Positions 47,804-56,615 of a stretch of 64,000 nt of DNA are shown in pieces; within the stretch, counting starts at the first letter, position 1, and each line of letters begins with the position of its first letter. The notes beneath the pieces are model-generated. The model did no database searches, was not told the DNA's origin, and worked only from the letters and a program-made list of their open reading frames with translations. Origin of the DNA: Strigamia acuminata (lineage: Eukaryota; Arthropoda; Chilopoda; Geophilomorpha; Linotaeniidae); the NCBI GenBank assembly GCA_949358305.1, contig OX442320.1, positions 746,501 through 810,500 of the forward strand, read 5' to 3'. Both the position numbers and the translations under genes were made by a program.

Positions 47804-49080
47804 AAAACAAGACTGAAGTTGAGAGATCATCCCCTTTGAAAAATTTCGAATATTTCTTAGATGAGAATGGACTTTTACGTTTGCGCAGCAGACTGAGATT
47901 GTCTTTGCTTTCATTTGACGAAAAATACCCGATTCTTTTACACAACGAAAGTTGGGTAACTAGACTAATTATTCGCAAGACTCATCTTGATCTCATGCAT
48001 GGAGATTTGAGTGAAACGCTTTACCGAATTCGTGAGAAATTTTGGGTTCTCCGAGGACGCAGGACCATTCAGACTGTGATAAGAGAATGTTCCGTTTGCA
48101 GAAGGACTAAACTTGCAAGAAATAATCCGTCTATTGGAGAATTACCGAAAGAAAGAGTAACCCCAGCAGCTCCTTTTCAACACACCGGAATCGATCATTT
48201 AGGACCTATTTTTGTGGGAAAGGACAAAAAACGATTGAAGAAAACATACATTTTATTATTCACTTGTATGGTTACGCGAAGTTTACATCTCGAAGTGTCC
48301 GAAGATTTATCCACTGAGAAATTCTTATTGGCATTCAGACGATTTTGTGCTCGTTACGGTTGTCCAGCAAAAGTCTTCTCGGACGACAGTAAAACCTTTG
48401 AAAAAGGAAGTACACAAATTCAGTCATGGGGAAAACTGATTGGCCGTTCGGACATAAAAACATTTCTGTCTGAGAAAAGGATTGTATGGACATTTATCCC
48501 TCCGCTCTCACCGTGGATGGGAGGAGCTTGGGAGAGACTAGTCCGTTCAGTAAAGGATAAATTGCGGAAAACTTTATTGAGAAACACTGTGGATTTAGAA
48601 ACTTTACAAACCTTAGTTCTTGAGATCAGCTCTGTGTTGAATTCTCGACCTTTGTCGTATGTACACGAATATATAGACGGCGGCAGAATCCTTTCACCTG
48701 AAAACTTTTTAACGGGAGGTATGCCAAAATACATGATCAACAAGACCTTGAATGCAATCAAGAAAAGTGACCTGAGAAAACTCGACAAGAAAAGAAGACA
48801 GTTTATTTGGGATTTTTGGAGTATATGGAAACACAGTTACTTGATGCAGTTAAGAAACTTTTATGAGACTAAAGGAGATAAATCTTTTCAAAACCCCAAA
48901 ATTGACCAGATTGTTCTTCTTGAAAAGATGGGAACCAACCCTTACTTTTGGCCTCTTGCCAGGATAAAACAAGTTTTTCCTGGCGATGATGGACTAATTT
49001 GCATCGTTAGTGTTGTGCTTCCCGATGGAAGAGAGTTGCGTCGATCTGTAAAGCATATCAGAGCCCTTGAACTTGATTGA
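47800..49080 (+). pseudogene. Pao2 integrase, open frame of 426 codons
   Basis: Open from a GTG at 47800 (no natural start; originally internal to a polyprotein) to the native stop at 49078-49080. Zinc-binding His62, His67, Cys97, Cys100; catalytic triad Asp132, Asp195, Glu245 all present; DUF5641 C-terminal region about 330-424. It is uninterrupted where Pao1 carries its TAG. Upstream truncation and frameshift make it a remnant, although the integrase frame itself is intact, which suggests decay is recent. The 3' untranslated gap to the LTR is 58 bases. Confidence 0.85.
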
Positions 49081-49094
49081 TGTGTGTTTTGCAG

Positions 49095-49138
49095 ACTTCT
49101 CTCATCTCTCTTCTCTCTTTTTCTCGCTGGCAATTCGT
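49095..49138 (+). other. Pyrimidine tract and GCTGGCA box before Pao2 LTR
   Basis: About 35 bases, almost all C and T (CTTCTCTCATCTCTCTTCTC...), then CGCTGGCAATTCGT and the LTR. Same arrangement as Pao1, A2 and C; no purine tract. Confidence 0.6.
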
Positions 49139-49668
49139 TGTTGCAAACAACGTGGAATAATTTAGAAACTGCTTTTATTACCAATTTTTTGTCTTATTAA
49201 ATAGTAAGAGTGTTGTTTGATTTTTGCGTAATATTTTTTCAATCTTACCTTTCAGGTTTTCTGTCCAATTAAACCTATTGTGTATTTTTAGTGTTTTGAT
49301 GCATTTAATTTGATAGCTTTGAACTTATATTAATTTATAATGTTGTTTGTTTATCTTATTTCTTGCATTTATATGTTATTTCAGTGATTTGTGAAGATTT
49401 CGTTTAGTGTCTGAGCATTTTCAGTGCATTTTTCGGTGTCTCCCGCACTTGTGCAGTGCGCGTGACGTCACTTTTCTGTTTACAGTTTACTTGCGGTTCA
49501 AACTTTGAACCATTCGTTTAGCACTTTTAGATTCGTTTGGGATTTAAAAGATAATTATTCTAGACTAATATGGGTCTTATCTTTCGATTGGAATGCATGA
49601 AAAGTGTCTCAGATGCTTCGTTCGGTGTCTACGAGTGTTCGTTGTCGGGCGCCATAAAAGCGCACCCG
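49139..49668 (+). repeat. Pao2 3' LTR, left segment (530 bp)
   Basis: Starts TGTTGCAAACAACGTGG as in Pao1. It contains TGACGTCA at 49463-49470 and continues at 55661 after the A2 insertion. The break lies in the segment homologous to Pao1 35410-35450. Confidence 0.9.
49665..49668. other. Target site duplication CCCG, left of A2
   Basis: CCCG at 49665-49668 and 55657-55660 flank A2. Deleting A2 with one copy rejoins the Pao2 LTR in alignment with Pao1. Confidence 0.9.
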
Positions 49669-50443
49669 TGTTGCGAGCACGCGCAACATGGATTTTTTGC
49701 TATCGCAATAGCGGATTTGCTTGAATTGATCAATTATTTAAGTTTGTGTTTAGTTAATAGTGCAGCTTAAGTTTTGGCTAAATGTTAAATGAATTTCGTG
49801 TAGTTTGTGAAGTGGGAGTGGTGAATTACCTGATTTAAGCTGTCTTTTTTAAGGTAATCTTGCATCTTTTCTTTGATTCTTTGGAGTTTTACTGCTTGGA
49901 TTCGTCCAAAGAGTTGCTGTTGTTAGTTCCTAAGTTAGTTTATTTATTTGAAACACTTTGTCTTAATTTATTACGTTTTTGTGCCTTTTGTAATGAGTTT
50001 ATACTCGAAACTGTGTATTTTCTTGTATACGCTTTATCATTTTGTCACTAGAGGGACAATTCGCCTCTTGCGAGTGATTGTTGCCACTCGTTGCTAAGAG
50101 CCGCTGCTCTAATTGTTGTAGGTTGCGCAGCAACTACTCTGACTTGTTATATGTTTTTTCTAGTCCTAAGTAACGTTGATTTTTCTCCTCTCTTATGTGT
50201 AATGTTTTGATAGATTTTAACTTTACAATAAATTCGTTTTTGTGTGCTAACTTGAGCACAATAGTATTGAATTGTCCCAACATGATCACAGCTCACTTTA
50301 CAGGTTTCACATCAAGGTTTTTTCCTGTAATGGACTTTCTTCTTTGGGATTCTTCACAAGTTCTGGTAAATAGGGTTATTTATTTTAACCATTTTCAAAT
50401 GTCTTCTAGAGTGCAACACGGTCTTCAAGCACTGCTAGAAACA
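49669..50443 (+). repeat. 5' LTR of A2 (775 bp)
   Basis: TGTTGCGAGCACG...GCTAGAAACA. About 14 bp longer than the A1 LTR. The primer site begins four bases downstream. Confidence 0.93.
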
Positions 50444-50447
50444 AAGT

Positions 50448-50463
50448 TGGTGCCGTGACCAGG
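50448..50463 (+). other. Primer-binding site of A2 (tRNA-His-like)
   Basis: TGGTGCCGTGACCAGG, identical to the A1 site. The first 12 bases are complementary to the tRNA-His 3' end. Confidence 0.75.
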
Positions 50464-51009
50464 ATGCTAGCCAAGTGTCGTCAGGTTGCCGTGAGTTCGA
50501 AAATGGGTGACATCGCCGCCATTTTCGGAAACAAGATCGGTAATTGCAGTGGAGGCTGCCAGCGCTTAGTGACGACAGACGCATCGTGTGAAGCCAGCGC
50601 ATTCACAAGCGCAATGCGTGTGGCTGTCGGTCAAATCGAGAATTGCTGCTCGGGATGGCGAAATTCGTCTCAGATTCGCCCAGTACGAGTGCGTCGTATG
50701 GCGGAATGCAGCGACCACTTCGGGATCATCGATGGAGAGAGTTTCGGCAAGATTTTCCAGGATTTCGTGTGCCCAGTTCGTTGGACAGTACGAGGCTGTG
50801 TCCACACAGACGTGCGCCGTCTCACAAGCGACGCGGTCAAGATTCCAGTCGAGTTGTTTCTTCAGCAGCAGAGCGAGTTCTCTCAGTTGTACCGGACAGT
50901 CCCGCCAAAAGATTCGTGCCGTCAGCGCACACAGAATGGTCACCGAGTTTGGAAGAGTCACTCTTCAAGCGTCAGTCGGCCGCCAGTTATACACAACGCA
51001 ATGTACTAG
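50455..51009 (+). CDS. Leader ORF of A2, uncertain (184 codons)
   Basis: Starts in the primer site (GTG; first ATG at 50464) and stops after HNAMY, exactly as in A1 (2655-3308). Relative to A1 it lacks about 35 residues near position 86 and differs strongly over residues 15-75, yet stays in frame throughout. No known domain. It could be a small accessory or gag-derived leader protein, or an untranslated leader that is open by chance. Confidence 0.3.
   Translation: MTRMLAKCRQVAVSSKMGDIAAIFGNKIGNCSGGCQRLVTTDASCEASAFTSAMRVAVGQIENCCSGWRNSSQIRPVRVRRMAECSDHFGIIDGESFGKIFQDFVCPVRWTVRGCVHTDVRRLTSDAVKIPVELFLQQQSEFSQLYRTVPPKDSCRQRTQNGHRVWKSHSSSVSRPPVIHNAMY
50985..51004 (+). promoter_or_regulatory. Shared leader motif ACACAACGC (A2)
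   Basis: AGTTATACACAACGCAATGT, about 520 nt after the primer site, just before the leader ORF stop. It is followed by T-rich DNA. Confidence 0.45.
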
Positions 51010-52511
51010 AGTCGGCAATGAAGATTTCATTTTTTTTGTCGATTATATTTTTCTCGTTTTTATCAAATGTTAATTTTTAAGATTTTTGGGGGAAATTGTG
51101 AGTGTTTGGGTTTTTAAAGGGCGTTAGCTTTCTAGAATGTTTAGGTGTCGTTTTGAGCTCGTGCGTAAGAAGTTACGCGGCTTTCCTTGGTTTTTTTAGC
51201 ATGTTCGCGCCTTGGGGCGACAGTTTACCTTGACAGGCTGTCCGCAAGGGCCCTTTAAGTTCCCTACCTCAGCTTTTGCCCTCCTCGCTTACGGTTATGT
51301 TGCTATTGTCCTCAGTTCCTTGTTTAAGTGCCAAAGAATGATTTGTACGTATTTATTGGCTTTCTGTGTCTGGATTTAATAAGGGAGTCCAATTTTCTGA
51401 TCGCATTTATGCCTGTGCTGGTTAATAGCTTTATTCTTTGTTCATTCACGTTTTTGGTAAGAATTTTTGGTTTAATATGTGAGAAGCAAAGCTACTTGTT
51501 TCCAAGTTTCCCTTTTTAAACGAGTTTGCCAATTTATCACGTTATTAGCTCTTTGGATTTGAGTTCTTTGATCTCCCGGGGTTTTTCCCTTTTTCGTGTA
51601 GTCTTTTTAAGAAATTTTTAGGCTTAATGACAGGAGCGTCGTCACATTTGCAAATTTTTAGTGGTGTTGGCCAGTTAGTCGTCAGCTCGGGGTCGATTAA
51701 CTCCCGCTTTTAGCTTTCTGCCCTACGCTAAAGTTAAATTACTAGCTATTGTGAGCCAACCAGTTCCTTCTCCTCGTCCTTCCCGCCTATCAGAGCGGCG
51801 GTCAGGGGGGTCCTTGAGTGATCTGGCTTCTTCTCGTCATGTGAGCCTGCTCTTGTGTTTGGAATGTGGACGACCTCTGGTCTTTACGTTTTGTGTCCAA
51901 TGTTTTTCGTGTGCCGCACGAGTTTCCTCGTGAGCTCTGGTGTCGATCATCTCTCCGCTTCGGGAGAGGGCACACCCGTTTGTATTCGTGTGTTTGTAGA
52001 ACGTTTCTTGTTTATAGAACGTGATTTTTTCTTTTGCTGCTCATGTCTAGCTGAACGAGCGCTGGCCCGCGAGGTCAGTCGGTTCTTATCTGTCCGTCAA
52101 TTTCTGTTCGGTTAGATTGTTATACGACTTGATTGCAAGTGGGTTTGGATTAGAAAGGCGTGTGACTTCTGTCGGTGCTGGAAGTTTAGAGCAGCCGATC
52201 CGCACCGCCCACTGGGCAAGTCTAGTTTCTGTTGTTGACCGCTGCACCCAGTGTCTACCGCTGGTGATGTACGTTCTGCATTTTCGCTTTCTCTTCGTGG
52301 AAACGTCCGTAGCGTTTCATGAGTCTTCATTAGTGATTAGTCTCGCCTTTTATCGTTTAAAAAAGGGAGTTTAGTTATTCTAGTTCTTTGGGGCAACCTT
52401 AGAATTTGGACATTTTAGCTTATTCGTTTAGGAAATAGCTTGCTTGCTATTTTTGGGTTGTGGCTAGCTGGCGTGGAGTTAGGGTATAGGTACTTGTTTT
52501 GGATGGTCGTT

Positions 52512-52529
52512 CTTGCTGTGCACAGCAAG
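52512..52529. repeat. Perfect 18-bp palindrome with GTGCAC centre (A2)
   Basis: CTTGCTGTGCACAGCAAG, same as A1 1169-1186. Confidence 0.6.
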
Positions 52530-53090
52530 GACTGCCATTCGATGTGTTTCAGAGGGCAGGTTTGCACTGCCATACTCTGTCAGATGTCGTGTCCGAGACA
52601 TAGTCCCTGCGCCTCTTGGCGGCCCCTATTTCTACGTTTGCTTCCCGCGACTGAGTAGTTGTTGTTAGTCTTTCATCCCTAGCTCTGCAGTGAGGCAGAC
52701 ATGCACTAGGCAGGGAGCCCACTCTAGGATGGGTCGAAGGACGTGTTTGTGCGGCCTTCTTGGCGCCGGCACTCGGCAACACGTTTTAGTCATTGGACAA
52801 CACGTGCTTTCAGTAGAGTGGCGATTTCCGGAAGTCGGCTTGCTGATCGACGATGTGGTCAATGGGTATGTGAGCGAGTCAATTGTCGACTTGCAGTTGC
52901 TTACCGATTCCAGGAATGCGGTTGGCAACTGGCAAGTCCTTGTGCTCATGTCTATGTGTGACGCCCCTCGTAATCAGGGACGTCAAGCAACCCTCCCTCT
53001 TCTCTCGTTTCTCGGTTCAATCATATTGGTTCCGACTCGGGGTGGGCCAAGCGTTCATACGGTAGCCTCCTTATTGGAGCATGGGGTTTT

Positions 53091-53104
53091 AACTAGATCT
53101 AGTT
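53091..53104. repeat. Perfect 14-bp palindrome (A2)
   Basis: AACTAGATCTAGTT, same as A1 594-607. Confidence 0.55.
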
Positions 53105-54848
53105 TCTATTTCCCCCTCGGTTAAAGAAGTTTCAGTCTTCGTGGTAGTCTGCTCACAACAGGCTACACGGTGGCCCGAGTGCGGACGTGCAGTCCATCGG
53201 GTACCTCCTTGTTCAAGGCGCATTCGTAAAGCGCAGCTCGGTTGAAAGAAAGCCACCGGTTTTAATTTCTTTTCAACGACGTGATTAGTTTTCGTGCAGG
53301 AAGTGTAGCTTCGTTTCATTTGGTTGCAGTTGCACTGCTTCCAACGTTTTTCAGTATCGTTTGACACCTGTTGATCTTCAAAAAGAAGCAGGTCCCTTTC
53401 CTTTCTTTTCTCGTGGGGAAGAAATGGATTGATTATTTGGGTACGGACTTATTCTCTCTTCGAAAAAAAGCGGAAAGTTTAGTGTTTTGGAATTCTTGCT
53501 GGTTTTCACAGTTCCAGTTTGTTAGTTTCCCTTGTGAGGCCATACTTGGCCAATAGCTTTAGTGATAATATTGACGTTTTTGCCGGTATTTATTTGCACG
53601 GAACGTGTTCGTTTTTTTTTAGATAATTGAACCGTTTTTCTCTTGTTAGTTAGATAAAAGTGTGGTCGATGGGTCAGCGTGCGGGTGTTTCTTTGTCACT
53701 GTGGACAAGAGGTCGCAGATGGTTTACACAGTCACCTGACTAAGTCTTTCCTTTTTTTTCTTTATTCTCTACTCTTAGCGGTTTCGTGGGTTCATGTCGA
53801 GTCAGGGTGCGGTCAACGCCTTTGCGTGGCAGTTGCTGCGAATGGTTCGCATTGCCTGAGCTTCATGCTTTCTCGTTCTCTTTTTCCTTCTTCTGGCGTG
53901 ATCATGTTAGCTAGGTGGTCATGGCTTTGGGTAAGTGGTTAGTTAGTCACTCTTTGCGGAAGAGTGGTGCCTAGGTCTTGACGGCATTTTCTAGTTCTTC
54001 GTACGAATGCTGGGTGGTTGGTCAGACGATAGGTCTGGGTCAACGCATTCATTCCCTTATTTTGCATTTTTCTTGTTTTCTAGAAAAGGATCGTCTTTAA
54101 TAGTTTAATAAGTTTGAGTTCGCAGCTCGTGTTTTTAGGCGGACGGAGGTTTCCGTGGTACGTTGCCACTTGAGCGCTGGCTCGAGGACAACGAGGCGGT
54201 GAAGCCTGCCGTGTCTCAAGTTTGTTCTCTTTTGCGTTCCAAGTTTTCTTTCTAGTCTTCATGTATGTCATGTTCCTTGCGAGGCCATGCTCGGTCAAGA
54301 GTTTTTGTGACAGTTTTCTTTTTTTTTGACGAGGATTCTCGTTTTCCTGCTTCTAATTTCCATTAGTTTAAGCGTCTGTCTACGGGTTGACAGACTGAGC
54401 TTTCTGACAAGCTCTCGCAAAGCTCTCACGTCGTTTTGGTTAGAAGACCCGTTCAGTCGGATTTTCTGAAGGTTCTTACGTGTGCGCCACGTGTTTATTG
54501 GCGACGCCGTAGCCCCTTGGTGTCTAGACTAGGTCATTGTGGCATGACCCTTCTCTTTTTTTTCTCTCGTGTTCTAAGTTTCTTTTAGTCTTTATTGGTT
54601 GTTGATAGGAAGTGCGCCGCAACGCAACTTCTCTTTTCTTTCGTCTCTCCGGTGTTTTTGGGCCGCGATCCGACTTCGATGCCCTTGACCCTGGGACGCT
54701 CCTAGAGGTCTCGGATGTTTAGGTTACAGCTTTTTGCCTTCGTGTCTATGGTTTTGCCTTCGCGACTTTTACAAAGTCGAGCTTGGCTTCGATACTTTTT
54801 CTTCCCGTTCTCTTGGTTTTGATGGGGAATTCCTTCAACGGTTTTCTG

Positions 54849-54881
54849 CCTTGCCTTCCCTTCTTCTTTGGCCGGCAACGC
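54849..54881 (+). other. Pyrimidine tract and GCCGGCA box before the 3' LTR of A2
   Basis: CCTTGCCTTCCC, then TTCTTCTTTGGCCGGCAACGC, then the LTR. Closest to the element C version. No polypurine tract next to the LTR. Confidence 0.55.
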
Positions 54882-55656
54882 TGTTGCGAGCACGCGCAAC
54901 ATGGATTTTTTGCTATCGCAATAGCGGATTTGCTTGAATTGATCAATTATTTAAGTTTGTGTTTAGTTAATAGTGCAGCTTAAGTTTTGGCTAAATGTTA
55001 AATGAATTTCGTGTAGTTTGTGAAGTGGGAGTGGTGAATTACCTGATTTAAGCTGTCTTTTTTAAGGTAATCTTGCATCTTTTCTTTGATTCTTTGGAGT
55101 TTTACTGCTTGGATTCGTCCAAAGAGTTGCTGTTGTTAGTTCCTAAGTTAGTTTATTTATTTGAAACACTTTGTCTTAATTTATTACGTTTTTGTGCCTT
55201 TTGTAATGATTTTATACTCGAAACTGTGTATTTTCTTGTATACGCTTTATCATTTTGTCACTAGAGGGACAATTCGCCTCTTGCGAGTGATTGTTGCCAC
55301 TCGTTGCTAAGAGCCGCTGCTCTAATTGTTGTAGGTTGCGCAGCAACTACTCTGACTTGTTATATGTTTTTTCTAGTCCTAAGTAACGTTGATTTTTCTC
55401 CTCTCTTATGTGTAATGTTTTGATAGATTTTAACTTTACAATAAATTCGTTTTTGTGTGCTAACTTGAGCACAATAGTATTGAATTGTCCCAACATGTTC
55501 ACAGCTCACTTTACAGGTTTCACATCAAGGTTTTTTCCTGTAATGGACTTTCTTCTCTGGGATTCTTCACAAGTTCTGGTAAATAGGGTTATTTATTTTA
55601 ACCATTTTCAAATGTCTTCTAGAGTGCAACACGGTCTTCAAGCACTGCTAGAAACA
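54882..55656 (+). repeat. 3' LTR of A2 (775 bp)
   Basis: TGTTGCGAGCACG...GCTAGAAACA, colinear with the 5' LTR at offset 5213. It is followed by CCCG. Confidence 0.93.
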
Positions 55657-55660
55657 CCCG

Positions 55661-56615
55661 AGAGTGATCGTCTCGTTCGCCTTACGTTTGCATAATGGTT
55701 AATTCGATTTAATTTGTGTGTTTTGACTTGAGATTTACCTTATTTCTTATTGTATTAATTATTGTCGTTGGTATTCATCTCTTTACTCAAACCTGTAATT
55801 CAAATCTGAGTGTTTGCCGCCAATGTTGAGTTTACCGGACGCCATGTTGGATTTTACCAATGATTTGTAAATGCTTTATTTCGTTTTGCTTTTATATTTC
55901 ATTTTGTGTGTATATTATTTCATTCTGTTGTTATATGGCGTATATTCTTTACCATTTAAGTGATTTTAGGTGATTCTCAATTCAAACTTGATAATTACGT
56001 CATTTTGCTTGTCTCTGATTGGTTAGGCCCAATCGTCTGCTTAGCGAACACTGTTTTCGCTCTTTTCGCATTGTTTTGATTAACGAATCTTGTTGTTACG
56101 ATAGACTTTATTATTCCTGAGTTTTTTGTGCCCATTTTGAGCTATTACACATTACTTTTAGTACATTTCTCGTAATTTGTTGTCTTTGCTTGAAATTGCA
56201 TTTCCTCCGTTTCCATAGCAACGGAGTATTTCTTTATTGTAATTTGCCGACAATTGGTTTGGCGTGTGCCATCCTATTATAAACGTGTAATTAGCTCAGT
56301 TGCCATTTTTCTATTTGATTAAATTAGTCGTGTTAATGTTAACTCTTACCTTTTCTGCTTTTGACCTGTTTTCAATGTGTCTTGAGTAGAGAACCATTTT
56401 CCCAGAATGGCCAATGGATCAGCAAACACTTGGATACCATGCAAAAGTGTTTACAACAGTTAAACCTTCATGTAACAGGAGATTTTGAGGCGAATCAAGT
56501 GCATTTCAACACGGTATACGTACGAATTTCACTATACGATCGTTTGAGTTTGTTGGCGGGAGTTTCGAATCGCCACATCTCAGTTCTTCTCTGTTCCTGT
56601 TGACTGACCGCAACA
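55661..56615 (+). repeat. Pao2 3' LTR, right segment (955 bp)
   Basis: Resumes the Pao2 LTR after A2 and ends TGACTGACCGCAACA, matching the Pao1 terminus. It carries TTACGTCA (55995-56002), TGATTGG (56016-56022) and the X-box-like GTTTCCATAGCAAC (56209-56222). The next base begins satellite ACTGTGATGAG. Confidence 0.9.

Larger units (their letters stand above)
49669..55656 (+). mobile_element. Family A non-autonomous LTR retrotransposon A2, complete (5988 bp)
   Basis: Two 775-bp LTRs (49669-50443, 54882-55656) with three differences found (49997/55210, 50285/55498, 50344/55557), a primer site at 50448 and 4438 bp of internal DNA. It is inserted in the Pao2 LTR with a CCCG duplication. No gag-pol domains in any frame. 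It defines the complete structure of the family to which A1 and the solo LTR belong. The internal DNA is T/G-rich in element sense. Apart from the leader ORF and two palindromes, nothing identifiable was seen, including the 53.7-54.85 kb stretch that has no A1 counterpart in this window. Confidence 0.92.
47310..56615 (+). mobile_element. 5'-truncated BEL/Pao element Pao2, interrupted by A2
   Basis: Begins abruptly within RNase H (47310), with no 5' LTR, gag, protease or RT, and ends in a complete LTR terminus (GACCGCAACA, 56615). The 3' LTR is split by A2: 49139-49668 and 55661-56615, total about 1485 bp. Protein similarity to Pao1 is high, but LTR DNA is much more diverged, so this is another subfamily or an older copy. 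Satellite on its left is plus-oriented and on its right minus-oriented. Confidence 0.93.

Noticed and set aside
34430-56615. Pao1 and Pao2 as arms of one palindromic duplication
   Set aside because: Their LTRs are strongly diverged, and A2 sits in a different context from A1. Inverted homology comes from separate insertions, even if the satellite itself was inverted.
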